Part shown: positions 1 through 11,319 of the stretch, piece after piece
Numbering within the stretch: position 1 is the first letter of the stretch
Layout of the letters: each line of letters begins with the position of its first letter
Assembly: GCA_011800155.1 (NCBI GenBank)
Contig: CM022369.1
Location: 3,534,001 to 3,598,000 of the forward strand
Length of the DNA stretch: 64,000 nt
Direction of reading: 5' to 3'
From: Flammulina velutipes
Taxonomy: Eukaryota > Basidiomycota > Agaricomycetes > Agaricales > Physalacriaceae
Made by a program: the position numbers and the translations under genes
Notes under the pieces: model-generated
Database searches by the model: none
Seen by the model: the letters and a program-made list of their open reading frames with translations, nothing else
What the model was told of the DNA's origin: nothing

Positions 1-732
1 AAGAAAAGGCCAGTTCGAGTAGGTCTATATACAACCATATAGTCCGATTTTATCACCCGACCACGGTGGTTCTGTTGCTCAACCGGTTCCTTCATCTCCC
101 ACAAGAACCTGTTGCCTTTCATCTAGTAACACAATATCTCCATAAATCACTACAAAGAATCCCTAGGTAAGAAAACATACCTGATTCCAATACCACCCCT
201 CTCTCATCAAAAGAGTCGGAAAACGATCACCAAGTTTCTTCGCCTTGAGCAAGTCGATAATCTTGAGGACAACCCGGCGTTCCGGATCGTCCGGGTCGAC
301 GATGTAATACTTCCTGCTGAGTCCTTCCGGGTCGTTCCTACCTAGCTCCAGGGGATCTGCTTCCAGTAACACACTCTTGAAGCCATTGAGTCTCGCCTTT
401 CCCCCCAACTCGTCAACATAATCAATCGAATGAATTTGGAATGAATATTGGGGAGGCGCCTCATCATCGTCAGCACCGGGCAGTGTCTCGTCGTCCTCAG
501 GCAGTGAATCGTCGTCCTCGGACAATACCTCGTCATCCTTAGATTCGTCTTCAGGATCTGATGTATACGGAGGTGGCGGGCTGTCTACTCTGACATCTAA
601 CAGTGACCCCGAGTCGAGGGTAGTACGGGCACTAACGGACAGATCATTCTCCAGCGGGCTGCATATATCATTCAATGCTAGGATAGTCATCCTGAATGTA
701 TTGAGATACGTACTGTGCATTGACAGATCCAA
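1..732 (-). CDS. Unrecognised gene, 3' part cut off by window edge
   Basis: Two exons are visible. Exon 1 runs from a start at 732, 720 or 690 (in-frame ATGs; I cannot choose) to 181, where CAG is followed by a GTATGT donor. A 58-base intron (123-180) ends in TAG, and exon 2 stays open from 122 to the window edge in the same frame. The protein has a proline patch (PPPPYTSD) and a strongly acidic stretch rich in D and E, then a better-ordered part with YYIVDPDDPERRVVLK and REGWYWNQ. Without the intron the frame stops six codons after the donor, so splicing is needed. I do not recognise the family. The preserved frame across the intron is the main evidence that this is a real gene. Confidence 0.6.
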
Positions 733-739
733 GACAGCG

Positions 740-1385
740 GAACACCATGGGGGCAGTAGACAAGGCTACCAGTAGCCCGACCCATGGCTTGCGAAGCGGC
801 GCCAACATGAGAGTCGAAATGAAGAAGACGAAACCAGTCCAGCCGGATTATCAAATGAAGGATCTACAACGGATGTTAAATAGTACTATAGTGCACAGCA
901 GCTGGGTCTTACGTGTTCTTAGGTATATCTCATCTAGAACCATCATATCACTGTTCACTAGTCAGTTACCTTATACCTCATAACGTAGTTGCGATGACAA
1001 CCAACATTGATAAGTACCATCGTTCTAGGACAAGTGGTTGCCCACAAGCAACTGTTGCTGGCAGATCAATATCGTGGAAATTTTCTCGAGGGGCTGTGGT
1101 TCGTGACCTTCGCTCGACGTATATCCTTGACGCTTGGGGGCTGTGGTTCACTGCTTTGTCGTTCTACTTACGATGCAGTGTCCGAATAGCGGTCTATGAG
1201 TGATCAACATAGATGTTCAGTAGCTGAGATACCATCAGATTTATCTCTAGTACATACATATATATTAGCTTGTCTTCAATACATATGGATTACGAACCAG
1301 CTCCCTCGCATACAGGCAAATCCTCATCTGCATCTGATACCCCAGTGGGCGGGAGATAAACAGTGTTAGGTTTCTCAAGCTAGAT
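740..1385. other. Intergenic, no gene seen
   Basis: Only short overlapping frames occur here. It holds the 5' flank of the minus-strand gene at 1-732 and leads into the family A repeat. I see no conserved motif. Confidence 0.4.
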
Positions 1386-1389
1386 TTGA

Positions 1390-3200
1390 CATCAGCGCAC
1401 ATATGCTTGCGATTAGCCTTGCACGTACCAGTGCCTCGTCGTTTGATCCTGTCATCGTGCCTGTCGGGTAAAATCACTCAGGTGCGGTGGTGAGAACCTC
1501 GAGCACTCCAGAGTAAGTACAGGTTGAATGCATGTGAAACATTCTACCCACAGCGAAGTAGACGACGGTGAAACACGGTGATGTCATAGACAGGTGAAAA
1601 TGTGTCCTGGTTGGGACGTGGGGGACGTTCCACGAACCCTCCATCGAAATGACCAGCGGCTGAATCTTGGGGGCTGGGACCGGGGATGAGAGGACTGCTG
1701 CTCGAATGAGAATCAATTTCCATGTATCGCGTTAAAAGAAAAACTTACCGAACACAGAGAATCTGTCCGTCCGTCTACCGTGTTCGAGGAGTTCCTGGGG
1801 TATGTTCTCCTGTGTGCTTGTACTTTTTATGATGTTTGGATTTCCAAAGCCAGCGAAGGCTACCGATGCATTTGTTTGGAAACCAAGTTCGACATGCAAC
1901 AATGGGCGCAGCGATGGATGGATATAAAAGATGGTAGGCCAGAAACGATGTTGCCTCTGATTTCGCAGCTCGGGCGATTGATTGGCGCTAGCGAGCGTTC
2001 AGGCGCGAAAGCTGACACATGTTGAACGATAGGAGATCCGAAGAAGACGATGAAGCATTCGACGGAGAGTAAGTCCCGGAAGACACTTGGCGAATGAACT
2101 ATGCCATTGACATTATCAGTGGGCTGGCTGAACGGCGAGATACCGAAGGGTAGACAGCAAGGAGACGACGATGCGCCTCCTTCGAGGACTCCAGCATACG
2201 TTTGACCTCCCCAATGGCACCAACATCGAGCAACACAGTTCTCGCGCCAACCGCCGTCCGCACCAGCACCATCATCCTTCATAGAATCCCACCTGCCTGC
2301 TTCTTCTTTTCACCTCAGGCGGCACCTGCAGCGCCTCAATAAATCCCATCACCATCCCCAGAGCATCTCCGTCCTTCTCGTACGAGTGCCCAATAAGCAG
2401 AGCAAGAAGCTCTCACCCAGTTCATTCTTCTCATCGTCGAATTGCGCCAGCACCACCTCAAACAATTCTGGCGACGCCAACACCTTGATACCTTCCAGAC
2501 AGTGTGAAGAACGTGTTCGTCGCCGAGTCCGTAAAGTATCTATTCCCGATTGCTCCACCAACGATGGATAGTGAGTTGTTCACAGCCCGCCGGGGGTATA
2601 TAGCTTCTTGACGTATTCGAGTGGGGTAAACTCTGGTCATAAGTGCTGCGAGAGCCATGGACGATCTAGTGGGATCGATGCACTCCTCATCTTCGCCGTC
2701 AACATCCCCAACTAAACGCTTCATTCAATGCTGTCGTTCGACAATAGACCATCAATCCATTGTGTCCCACGGTTGTGCGTTGGCCAAAACCCTGCTCATC
2801 GAGTAAACGAGTCAAAGTGTTCCACCAGCCGGAATATGCGCCGAGACTCGGAGGACGTATGAACACCTTGGCTGTCAGCTTTCAGCATCCGGGCGAGGTG
2901 CTAATGCTATGCAGCGAGCGAAGGACCTTGGGGGTAGAGGAATAGACATTTGCGACCAACCAGCATCTCGGGCATTCATGCGCTGGAAACAAATCTTGCA
3001 CGATCTTATATCCGAACTCCCGCGCGCGTGTGCATCGGCTGAAGTAATGAACAAGTCGAACATGGGCCAAGGGAACGACGAGCATTTGGAAACATGGAAG
3101 TTGTGTCGTTGCCGGTATCCCCCAAGACGCGGTGGCCGTAATCCGGAAAAGAGCAAGAGCACGGTAACACATTATTAGCGAGCTTGAGTGCGAAAGTGAA
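1390..3200 (-). pseudogene. Degenerate family A copy A1
   Basis: This stretch is a decayed copy of a multi-copy gene read on the minus strand. At 2458-2724 the translation includes RLVGDVDGEDEECIDP and FTDSATNTFFTLS; the same motifs recur near 14.0, 18.9, 35.4 and 43.9 kb. From about 1450 to 2180 the DNA is nearly identical to 12850-13580, in the same orientation and with only scattered substitutions. 2950-3200 resembles 11380-11680. The coding frame is broken into short pieces by stops and shifts, so I call it a pseudogene. The protein family is not recognised; its leucine- and alanine-rich character would suit an alpha-helical repeat protein, but that is a guess. A conserved plus-strand frame (1780-2025 and 13188-13439) crosses the most similar part and is probably a by-product of the duplication. 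Confidence 0.5.
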
Positions 3201-3258
3201 GCGAAGGTGCGCTTTCACTGGCCGTGAGCCTCGAGTGATGGCTGACGTTTGGTCGGTA

Positions 3259-4136
3259 TTCTCGGGAATAATTCAGGACGAATGGGACGGACATTTTACT
3301 TACTTTCTCGAGACTCGGATTTACTATTGCGCACGAAATTTTACTTTGCCCGTCACATTTTTACTTTGTAGAGACCTGTTTTACTTTCTGGAAGTAAGAT
3401 TCTACTTCGGAGAGGTTCAGCCTACTTGACGGGATATGGAACTGATCGTGGTCAATCATGTGATTCACGCAATGGTTCGGGAGGCTGTAGCCTGTAATGG
3501 CGCACTCAACGGGCGGCGGCCTGCCATAAAAGCTCGGTATGTTCATTTCATTCAACCTAATACAATGCGCAAAACAAATAAGAAACACTTTCTGATGAGT
3601 CTGATGTGAGCCGTGCAAGATACGGACGACGAGCGGGCTGCCAAGTCAGCAGAAGTGGCGCAAAATAAGACTCGCAGACATAAACCAGGACCGTCACCAG
3701 GTGCATTATTCCAACTCCCGAGAGATTCAGTCACCAAATAAATAAGACGGGAGCAGAAATTTCTGAGATCAAGCAATGAAAGTGTCGATCAGATTAGAAA
3801 GGTAAACACCTTGTGTATGCGCCACACTAGCACACCGCTGACCGACGTGGCGTGGAGGAGCGGCCATCGTGGAACCACCGAGCTATTGCCTAATAAAGAG
3901 AATCAAGCCGAATGATAATGAGAAATCATGTGAAAGTCATGGTGGATGACATGCAAGTAAATGGATTCAAGGATTAGTAGAAAGAGACTGTCGAAAGTAG
4001 GACATCGTATCTAGAAAGTAAAAGCTGATCGAGGAAAGTTAATCCATCGAAATCAAAGTAAAAGCTCGTCTGGAGAAGTAAACACAGTTTTGGAAGAAAA
4101 GGGCAAAAAGTAAGTGAAATGGATTATTCCCGACTA
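3259..4136. mobile_element. Non-autonomous DNA transposon (MITE-like), 878 bp
   Basis: The ends form an imperfect terminal inverted repeat: the left end reads TTCTCGGGAATAATTC and the reverse complement of the right end reads TAGTCGGGAATAATCC. A TA dinucleotide flanks each end (3257-3258 and 4137-4138), as expected for a TA target duplication. Inside each end lies a series of TTTTACTTT-like motifs spaced about 15-30 bp. They read forward on the left (about 3294-3425) and reverse-complemented on the right (about 3994-4115), making an extended subterminal inverted repeat. No open frame of transposase size exists, so the element must depend on another copy. TA duplications fit Tc1/mariner-like and some other superfamilies; I cannot assign one. 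Confidence 0.65.
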
Positions 4137-4922
4137 TACCACCCATACTGACGAATCAATTAGCAAAGAGTTGACAAGCAGTCAAAAGAACTCACCTGTA
4201 GACTCTCCATTCCTACCAGCCTAAAAACACATATCTGCAGAGTCTAGAAGCGAGGAATATGTGTCGTCCGGAGGCTGTCCGAGCTCACAGTATCCGACAT
4301 TGTCGATCCTCCAGATCATCACTCTTCGGGCGTGTAATCGTTCTCCAGCGTAAGAGGAAGGAGAATCACCCCCGCAGAAAATGGAGAGCTAAGTATGCAT
4401 TCATAGGTCAGAGACAGTTCGACGAGGGGAGGGGCTATGTCATCCTCACGCCATTTGGGATGCCAGGAAGATGGGTCTCGGTCATCGCTGCTGTGTTCAC
4501 TGCAATGAATATCGTCCCGTCTCGAAGATAGACTATTCCCGCGACTTTAGTAGAGGGTCTTATACTCGTGAAAACACCACTTTTACCGCCAACATTTTAA
4601 GGCACCTGCCAGAATATGTGGGCTTGGCGCTCGATGGGACGCGAGTTACGTAAATGGTCACGTTCATTCGTTCTTTTCCTTCTTTATAGAACATTTTTCA
4701 AAGAAATTCCTTCTGTCTAGAAAGTCTTTGACGGTCGTCCTCGGCCGAGATTTAGAGTCGTGATGTAGTGTCCGAAATGAGTCTGCGAGAGCCGTTGCGC
4801 CACCAGCGCGTAAAGACTAGCCTCCAAACGATGTGGTTAGGCTCAAGGGCGCGAATTCAAAGCACAAAACTGTACTTTTTAGCAAACCCTAAACAAAGGG
4901 ATGGTGTGGCGCTGGCTCGAGA

Positions 4923-4943
4923 GCACCCACCGCAGGTGGGTGC
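4923..4943. repeat. Perfect 9-bp stem hairpin
   Basis: GCACCCACC is followed by a 3-base loop GCA and then the exact complement GGTGGGTGC. No adjacent gene is supported, so no role is assigned. Confidence 0.6.
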
Positions 4944-6063
4944 GGCAGAGCCGGGCGCAGCGATCATGAGTATTTACGATTAGTATAGTCAGTACAATGT
5001 ATGTAAGGTCCTTCTACTGACAGTGTAAAATAGGCTGTAGCAGTGTACTTAGCTTGATTGTCGCGGGCATTGCCGGTATCGGCCTTTCACGTTATGATCG
5101 GATAGTGGTTCCTATTGAGTGTATCAACCAGGAATTGGCTAGGGATTCTTGTGCCGTTGAATCCTACTTAACGTATTAGCGTCAAGGGATATCGAATTCA
5201 CAAAGAAGACATACTATTGATATTTTCCGGAGGGTAATATTTGTACGAGGGATTGTTCAAGCTTGCTGCGTTTATAAAACTGTCACCAAAAGATCTACTA
5301 CTAAAAGCTAAGATGAGACAAACTCTTGCAGGGATTCCAACCGATACTTGCCCGTATATGAGAAACGACCCATCTTCAATGCGAACCGAGGACGGATACC
5401 AGCGAGACGAGGTCATCCGTAACGTACTAGGCCATTCCCGTACATCGCACGTTTTATCAGAGCAAGGCGTGAACAATCTGAGAGCCTGTAATCCATCGAG
5501 TCCAGCTATACGGATGCCATGTTTGTTCTCATCCGCGAGACACACCACGTGCAACAAACGTCTTTCTTTCATACCGCCACCATCTATGTTCGCGTCTCAT
5601 AAACGGCGGAGAAGCGCCATCACCGTTCTCTCTCGACGTCGAGGAGGCGCAATAACCAACACACAAGAATCGTAACATTTTGAAAACAATGCTCTTGCTA
5701 CCATCATCATCCGCAAATGCCCTTGTCCACCAGATGGACGACAAACGACAAAACCGCGATGGAGCAAGTGGAATCGGATGATGGCAAGTGTCGACGAATG
5801 CAGGAAGATGACGCTCTAGACTTGCGCTGGTGCGTCTTACTTTATCACACTTGCACGCACATAAATAATATGCTTCACGTTCGCGACACATTCAGGATTC
5901 TGGTCGACTCCGCTTGCTCGACCCGCCGTCTCGTTCCACGACGTCATTGCCATTTGGCGATGTCATGCTGCCTTTACGACAACTCAGAGAGCAGCGATGC
6001 TACCCGAGAGGCAGGTTACCGTAGACATTCCCTGGCTATCCCTCCAACCAATAATTGCAATAG

Positions 6064-6471
6064 AACATCCATTTTGCCTCACATCCGGTTGCGATACCTG
6101 CGTTCAACACCCACTCCTCCGTCAATCGCAGGAATGTATGAACAACCTAACGACAATGCACATACACTCATGCATCCCGATGTTTGTGTCCGTATGCCAT
6201 GGTCACGGTCAACCACGACCATCGTTTCCATACTCTACAAAGGCATACTCCTCTTTTCTCTCATTTCTCGTTACCTACGCCTGTGCGCATCGTGTAGGAC
6301 GTCAACCTTGAACGTAGCACGTGGAACATACAAGACGGCGGCCCATTGCGTTTTCTCGATATCTTTGCTTTGGCTGACCAGCATCCCCATAGCATAGATA
6401 CCTCCCCAAAACGATCACAGCTTGAAGAGCTCCTTCGTGCCACGCAGAAGCACAAACTGGTCTCTCTTTAA
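6064..6471 (+). pseudogene. Weak coding trace, possibly gene remnant
   Basis: In one frame 6064-6137 reads like protein up to an AAT/GTATGA donor-like border. After a TAG at about 6298, 6300-6471 reads as a further exon-like piece with DGGPLRFLDIFALAD and ends in TAA. Other frames over the same DNA are also open, so this is weak. No family is recognised and no clear start exists. It may be the remnant of a decayed gene or chance. Confidence 0.18.
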
Positions 6472-7069
6472 CCTCGTTGGTTTCTCACTCAGACCGTACC
6501 GCAGGTTTCTAATGCCAGCTGTTAGGGAATGCCCAATACGTTGCCATCCTATCTTCTCAACGCCCCCTGCACCATGCCAATGTCCCAAGACGTATCTACG
6601 CGTTTACCATGGCTGGCTGCTACCCGCTGATCTTATCATTCGGCAGTAAGACCTCTTGCGCATTTTACTTCTGTGTGAGACTTGCGGTTCGCCACCCCTC
6701 ATAGTCTCTCGCCTTGCATAGTTCACGCCATCGCAGTTGTCTTCACCCATTAATTACCTTATTCGTCACTGCACATACAGACCTTTGAGTTCTTCCGTCT
6801 TCATTGTGCGACGTGAACAACACCGACTGGACCATATACTATAAGACGACAAATCTGAATGATTTTAGTTATCAAATGAGACGCGAACACGTGCATCGCG
6901 TGCCAGATTTGGATGATATTGATGTGGTGCAGAGCTCTTGAGCGTGAATCGTCATTGAGACACAGTTCAAGTCTAATCGGCATTTACGAGTTGGGTTATA
7001 TAAATAGGTCAAAGTACTGCCCATGTCCATAGCACCTGCCGAAAGCCTTCATAATACTCTCTCAATTGT

Positions 7070-10000
7070 TTAATCATCATCTTTCACCTTTACTTCCTTC
7101 CACGCTCTCTTCGTACTCTCAGTTTGGCCCATCGAGAACCTCCTCGACGCACTTCCATGGGAAATGGATCCATCCGGAGAACCGCCATTCATGATTTCCT
7201 CGGCCAAAGTCGGCTGATACAAGGCACTCATCATCTCTTGATGTTGAGACTGAGTAGAGCTTGCAGGATCAGAGGGCTGTGGATTGCCCAATAGCTGTGG
7301 AGACGTCGACTCCATGTTGTCCGTGGATCCTCCTGCCATTGTAACAACTTCAATGCTGGGAAGTGCTGGATGGTCTTCGTAGTGATTAGGGTCAAGAATT
7401 CTGTCAGCACTGACAATGGTTTGTTGCAGTTCAACATCGAAGTCTGTTCGCCTTTGTGGTCCACGGAATAATGTCATTGGATTGAGCTGATTGAGGACAG
7501 CCTTGCGTTGACGGCGATGCTAACGTGATTTGTCAGATATGGATACAAAGAAGGTCAAAATGTGCTTGTAAGTACCTCAAAAAAATTATCAAGGGCTTCT
7601 AGCGCATGACTACGAGTTCGAATATTTTTCTCCGAATCCGGGCGCCAAGCCCAGCTCCGTAAATTGACACGACAGGAGTTCCATACTTCATGGTCTGGCT
7701 GTAGTTGGGCCAACGCAAGGAGACATTGTTGATGCATTGACAAGATCTGGCAGGCCGCGAGGATGTTATCCGGCGTGTGAATGTAATCCAAAAGTATTGG
7801 ACGAAGACCTGAAGGTAGGCTGCTCCGAACGAGACCATAAACAAAGTGGACCACAAGGTCACATAGAGGATATGAGTGGGGTGGTTGACCCAGAATATGG
7901 GCATTGATGACCGATGTGTATGCATGTACAACATTGTGCTTCATAGCCATGATCCAGTCCCAGAAGATTTCCTTTTGGGTGGTAGAGATGAATATGTTGC
8001 AGGGGGAAACATCACCCGGTGGGAATACTATGTCTGCAATTTTCTCCAAAAGCTCCTTTGCCTTGTGGTGCTCTATGATTTGTTTCTGGTGCGCTGCTAC
8101 GTCAAAATGACGGAGGCGGAAAAATGCGAGACGCCGTGATCGCAGAAGATTCCAGCAATAAGTACTCAACTCGTCAGAAACAACCCATTGGTGACCCATC
8201 AATAGTGGCGAACCGAGAAAGCAAGTGGTAGCTGTGCGATAAATGGCAAGGCAGTCATCCCTAGTGATGTGAAATGTCTGGGCAACAAAAATGGCTTGGA
8301 TAGCACTCCATGCTGAACAGAGGAGTCGGATCGGCGAGTGTGATTGATCACCAACATGAGGGGCTAGTAATGTCGATGTCCTGCTGGAAGATGTATGGAA
8401 GATGGTGTTTTCCAGGAAACGGTGAATAGCCATCAATGCCCGCAAGGATAGCAATGGAGGTGATGAGCAAAGCCAGGGTGATGATGAGTTGAACGAGGGA
8501 TCAGAACTTTCGTTATAGTCCTTGAAGAGCCGGAGGATTACATTCGGCATTTGAGATAGCGCAACTGAAATGGTCACCCGTGCCGTAACACGATTTCCGG
8601 TCGCTGTCCCCCATTCTTCAGGAACTTTGAGTGCTTTCACACAAATAGTAGCAAGATCCAACTGCTCTGAGTCAGAGCTACACTCGGCCGCGCAAACCAA
8701 ATTGACCCACGCGTAAGGCGCCAACTCGAGGTCAGGTGAATCACGAAGAAGAAGGTTTAGGAGTTCCACAGCTGTAGGGCATCGTGTATCCTCCATCAAG
8801 CAAGGAGAACTTGTGGCGGCCATTCCTGCGATATCATGGACCTGCGAAAATCTGTTGTAAAGATCAGGGCTGTGAAAAGACCCGGTCCCAAAATTCTGCG
8901 CAAGGACAGAGTATGCACGAGCAAGACGCTCAAGCGCAGTATTTGGAAGAGAAGAGGCATCGAGGCAGCTGCCAACGGCTTCAGACAAGCCACGAGCGGA
9001 AATGAAGCTTCCGAGTAAGTGTTCCCGGCTCTGCGAAAGAGGTAAACCCCCAATTGCCTGAGCCGCTACACTACGGACAGAAGGGTTGGATGATTTTTTA
9101 ATCAGCCACTGGATCACTTCCAACGACAGGGTGTCGGTAACATGTGTCTGTTGGATGTAGTCCTGCTCCTGTTCTCTGAGGGTGCGAAACTGGGAAATTC
9201 CAGGTGTGGCATGTACGACTTCGGTTTCAAGCTTCAAGGAGAAGATAGAATCCAGTCTCATCACAAGCAAAGTGACCTCCTTTCGAAAGATGTAGTTTAG
9301 TCTGTTTAGAACTTCAGAGAAAGGAGTGCGGTATGGGCATTGACAGTTCATAAGGGGGATGACACTGGTGAAAACGTATAAGAGACAGATAGCCAGGGAG
9401 ATGCCCATTATAACAAATGCAAGGGGAGTGCAGCGCGGAAAGAGGAATGTGATGAGACCTATAAGGAAGACAGCTAGGGCAGCATGCAGAAGGAAGGGAA
9501 GTACACCAATGATGGTGAAGACACCGAAATATTCCATTCCAGCAAAGCGGAACTGGCGAATGAGACTACGGTCTCGGATGGTTCCAGACGTAGACTCAAG
9601 GTACTGGCGGATCCACTGCTTTGCGAGAACTGCAAATAGTGCTGTCGACAGACTCAACGTGAGGCTTGTGCACCATAATCCGTTGACCCACAAATCCCAT
9701 CCGGCCGGAACAGTTCCTCCAACGGCAGGTGGTATTCTTGAGAATGGTGTTCCGTCCTCTTTCGCGCGCATGAGATGCACAATTTCCCAGAGTAAATCAC
9801 TGGTGACATATTCCTCGTCAGAGTCTAGGTTCTGTAACGTCTGAACAACGAACGCCGTAAGGACGGCAGAAAATAGACCGGCCTATCAGGTATCATTAAT
9901 CATCAATCAAGTAAATTCGTAGGACGGCACATACAAAAACGAGTAGCACATCGCAAGACTCCCCGGATTTTACAACCATCTCTTTATCGTAAATGGCAGA

Positions 10001-10575
10001 TTCCTCGTTGTAGACCTTGAAGACACGTGCATTGGGTCCGAGTTCCTCTCCGTAAGTGTCCTCTGGCAATATCTGTTCATAATTATCACTGCCTGGCACC
10101 CTTGTTAGCAGGGATAGAGACCAATGTCCAATCTTTACCTTGGAATTGCTGTCTTTCCGTAAAGGATTGCTTCGGCAACCCAGATGTTGCGGGCTGTGGT
10201 CTTCCACTATATGGGTCTCCTATAGGGCATCCAAGCCCTACCGTGACTATATCAGAGTCCATGCTCTACGAATTGACGTAGAACCTTACCATTGTCGTGA
10301 TATCCGTCCAATTTTTCATATATCTTGATGAGCATGTCCAGCATTTTTTCTTCGACACTCCTTGAGTGGTCTGTCGGTGGCAAGTTCGTGTTCTGTACAT
10401 CGGGAGCCACGATACGAGCCCCATCCTGGAGTTCTGGTAGCGTGCCGTGATCAGGAGAAGACGGTTGCATGATTGTGGTCCGTCTGGAGCTTTGGGTTGG
10501 ATGAGCTGGTGAAGGGAATCCAGGGGCGTGGGCAGCGTTGGTGTCGTTTTCCGACGGCAGAAAATTAGTGGACAT
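7070..10575 (-). CDS. DUF6535 multi-pass membrane protein
   Basis: Reading down the minus strand: an N-terminal exon from about 10575 to 10290 (disordered, S/T/P-rich; in-frame ATGs also lie further up to 10665), a second exon starting near 10153, an intron at 9883-9934, a long exon 9882-7576, an intron at 7520-7575 and a last exon 7519-7070. Joined, it gives the hallmark run of the family: YGEELGPNARVFKVYNEE, then CDVLLVF spliced to AGLFSAVLTAFVVQT, then NGLWCTSLTLSLSTALFAV and AKQWIRQYL. Four hydrophobic segments are visible, two near the start and two after YFGVFTIIGVLPFLLHAAL. DUF6535 is found in mushroom-forming fungi and has no assigned function. The long soluble C-terminal part (over 500 residues) has no domain I recognise. 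The border between exons 1 and 2 is uncertain; a single 195-base intron is the alternative. Confidence 0.85.
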
Positions 10576-10668
10576 GGTGCTGAATGTGAATGCGAGAGAG
10601 AGACCTGTGTGACTTCCCACATTCGTCGCCATCACATTGGGCATGGGAAAGAAGAATCGTTTCAACTG

Positions 10669-11012
10669 TCAGACGTTTGCGATAAGCGCCGTAACAATTG
10701 AAACCAATGAGATGATCAGCTGTGGTGGTATTCTCTCATTCAAAGTACGATCATGGTGCGCGAAGAAAAAATGAGAGGCGGTGTACTGAATAGAGATTTG
10801 AACGCCCAGAAGCCAGGACATAGCCAGAGGTAAGAGCCCCAGATACCTAAGATTAGAGAGAAGGAAAGTATTCTCCCGTGTTGCTGAATCGAGTGTCTTC
10901 TTTCGTCTCAGATTCACAAAAGATGGGGGAAATACGTGAGAGCGGGATTGTAGATAGTGGCGCACGAGAAGGTATCTCTGGCAAAGTAGGACAAATTCAC
11001 AGCCTGTCTTTT
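10669..11012 (-). CDS. Fragment with membrane segments, family unknown
   Basis: The frame is open from about 11012 down to a TGA at 10669-10671, just upstream of the DUF6535 gene. It reads as one piece of a membrane protein: VLLCQRYLLVRHYLQSRSH, a polar stretch with NLRRKKTLDSATR, then two hydrophobic segments (RYLGLLPLAMSWLLGV and PPQLIISLVSIVTALI). The layout of a polar loop followed by RYL and two helices loosely recalls fungal pheromone-type receptors, but similarity is too thin to name it. No start codon or upstream exon could be joined, so it is either a last exon or a remnant. Confidence 0.3.
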
Positions 11013-11319
11013 AGGACGTAGTGGGTTCCTTGGCAGATGAAATAGTTGAGGAAATAGGTCATGGTGGTCCACTTTGCTCTCGGGGGAGGAAATGATATTT
11101 CCTCATGAGGAAAGTTCACTTCCTGAGCCCATAGTACAATACCTGGTGGCGAGTCAACCTGGTGGGCTCGGAAAAATAGCATCGACTGTGATTCTGACAA
11201 GGATTGTGGATCTCATACATGCGCGCGCCATCCTCCTCATGTTGCTAGTGATGTGTTGCGCTGGAAAGGTAGATGAAACTGGGGGGGAAGTGTTTCATGG
11301 CTGGTAAAATCATCAACAT

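Larger units (their letters stand above)
4140..7060. other. Gene-poor stretch, no confident gene
   Basis: Several overlapping frames run through 5.2-6.5 kb on both strands, but none shows a recognisable domain or consistent splice borders. A perfect short hairpin lies at 4923-4943 and a weak coding trace at 6064-6471; both are listed separately. Confidence 0.35.

Noticed and set aside
1780..2025. Plus-strand frame conserved with 13188-13439 (LETKFDMQQWAQRWMDIKDG)
   Set aside because: Looks protein-like and follows a similar layout in both copies, but the two DNA stretches are nearly identical anyway, so conservation proves nothing; the minus strand carries the family signature.
5717..6397. 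226-codon plus-strand frame
   Set aside because: Composition rich in R, S, C and T without hydrophobic periodicity, overlapping frames equally open, no splice sites or domain.
9359..9844. 161-codon plus-strand frame
   Set aside because: It lies antisense to the membrane-segment part of the DUF6535 gene, has no splice or domain support and is rich in basic residues as expected for the complement of hydrophobic codons.
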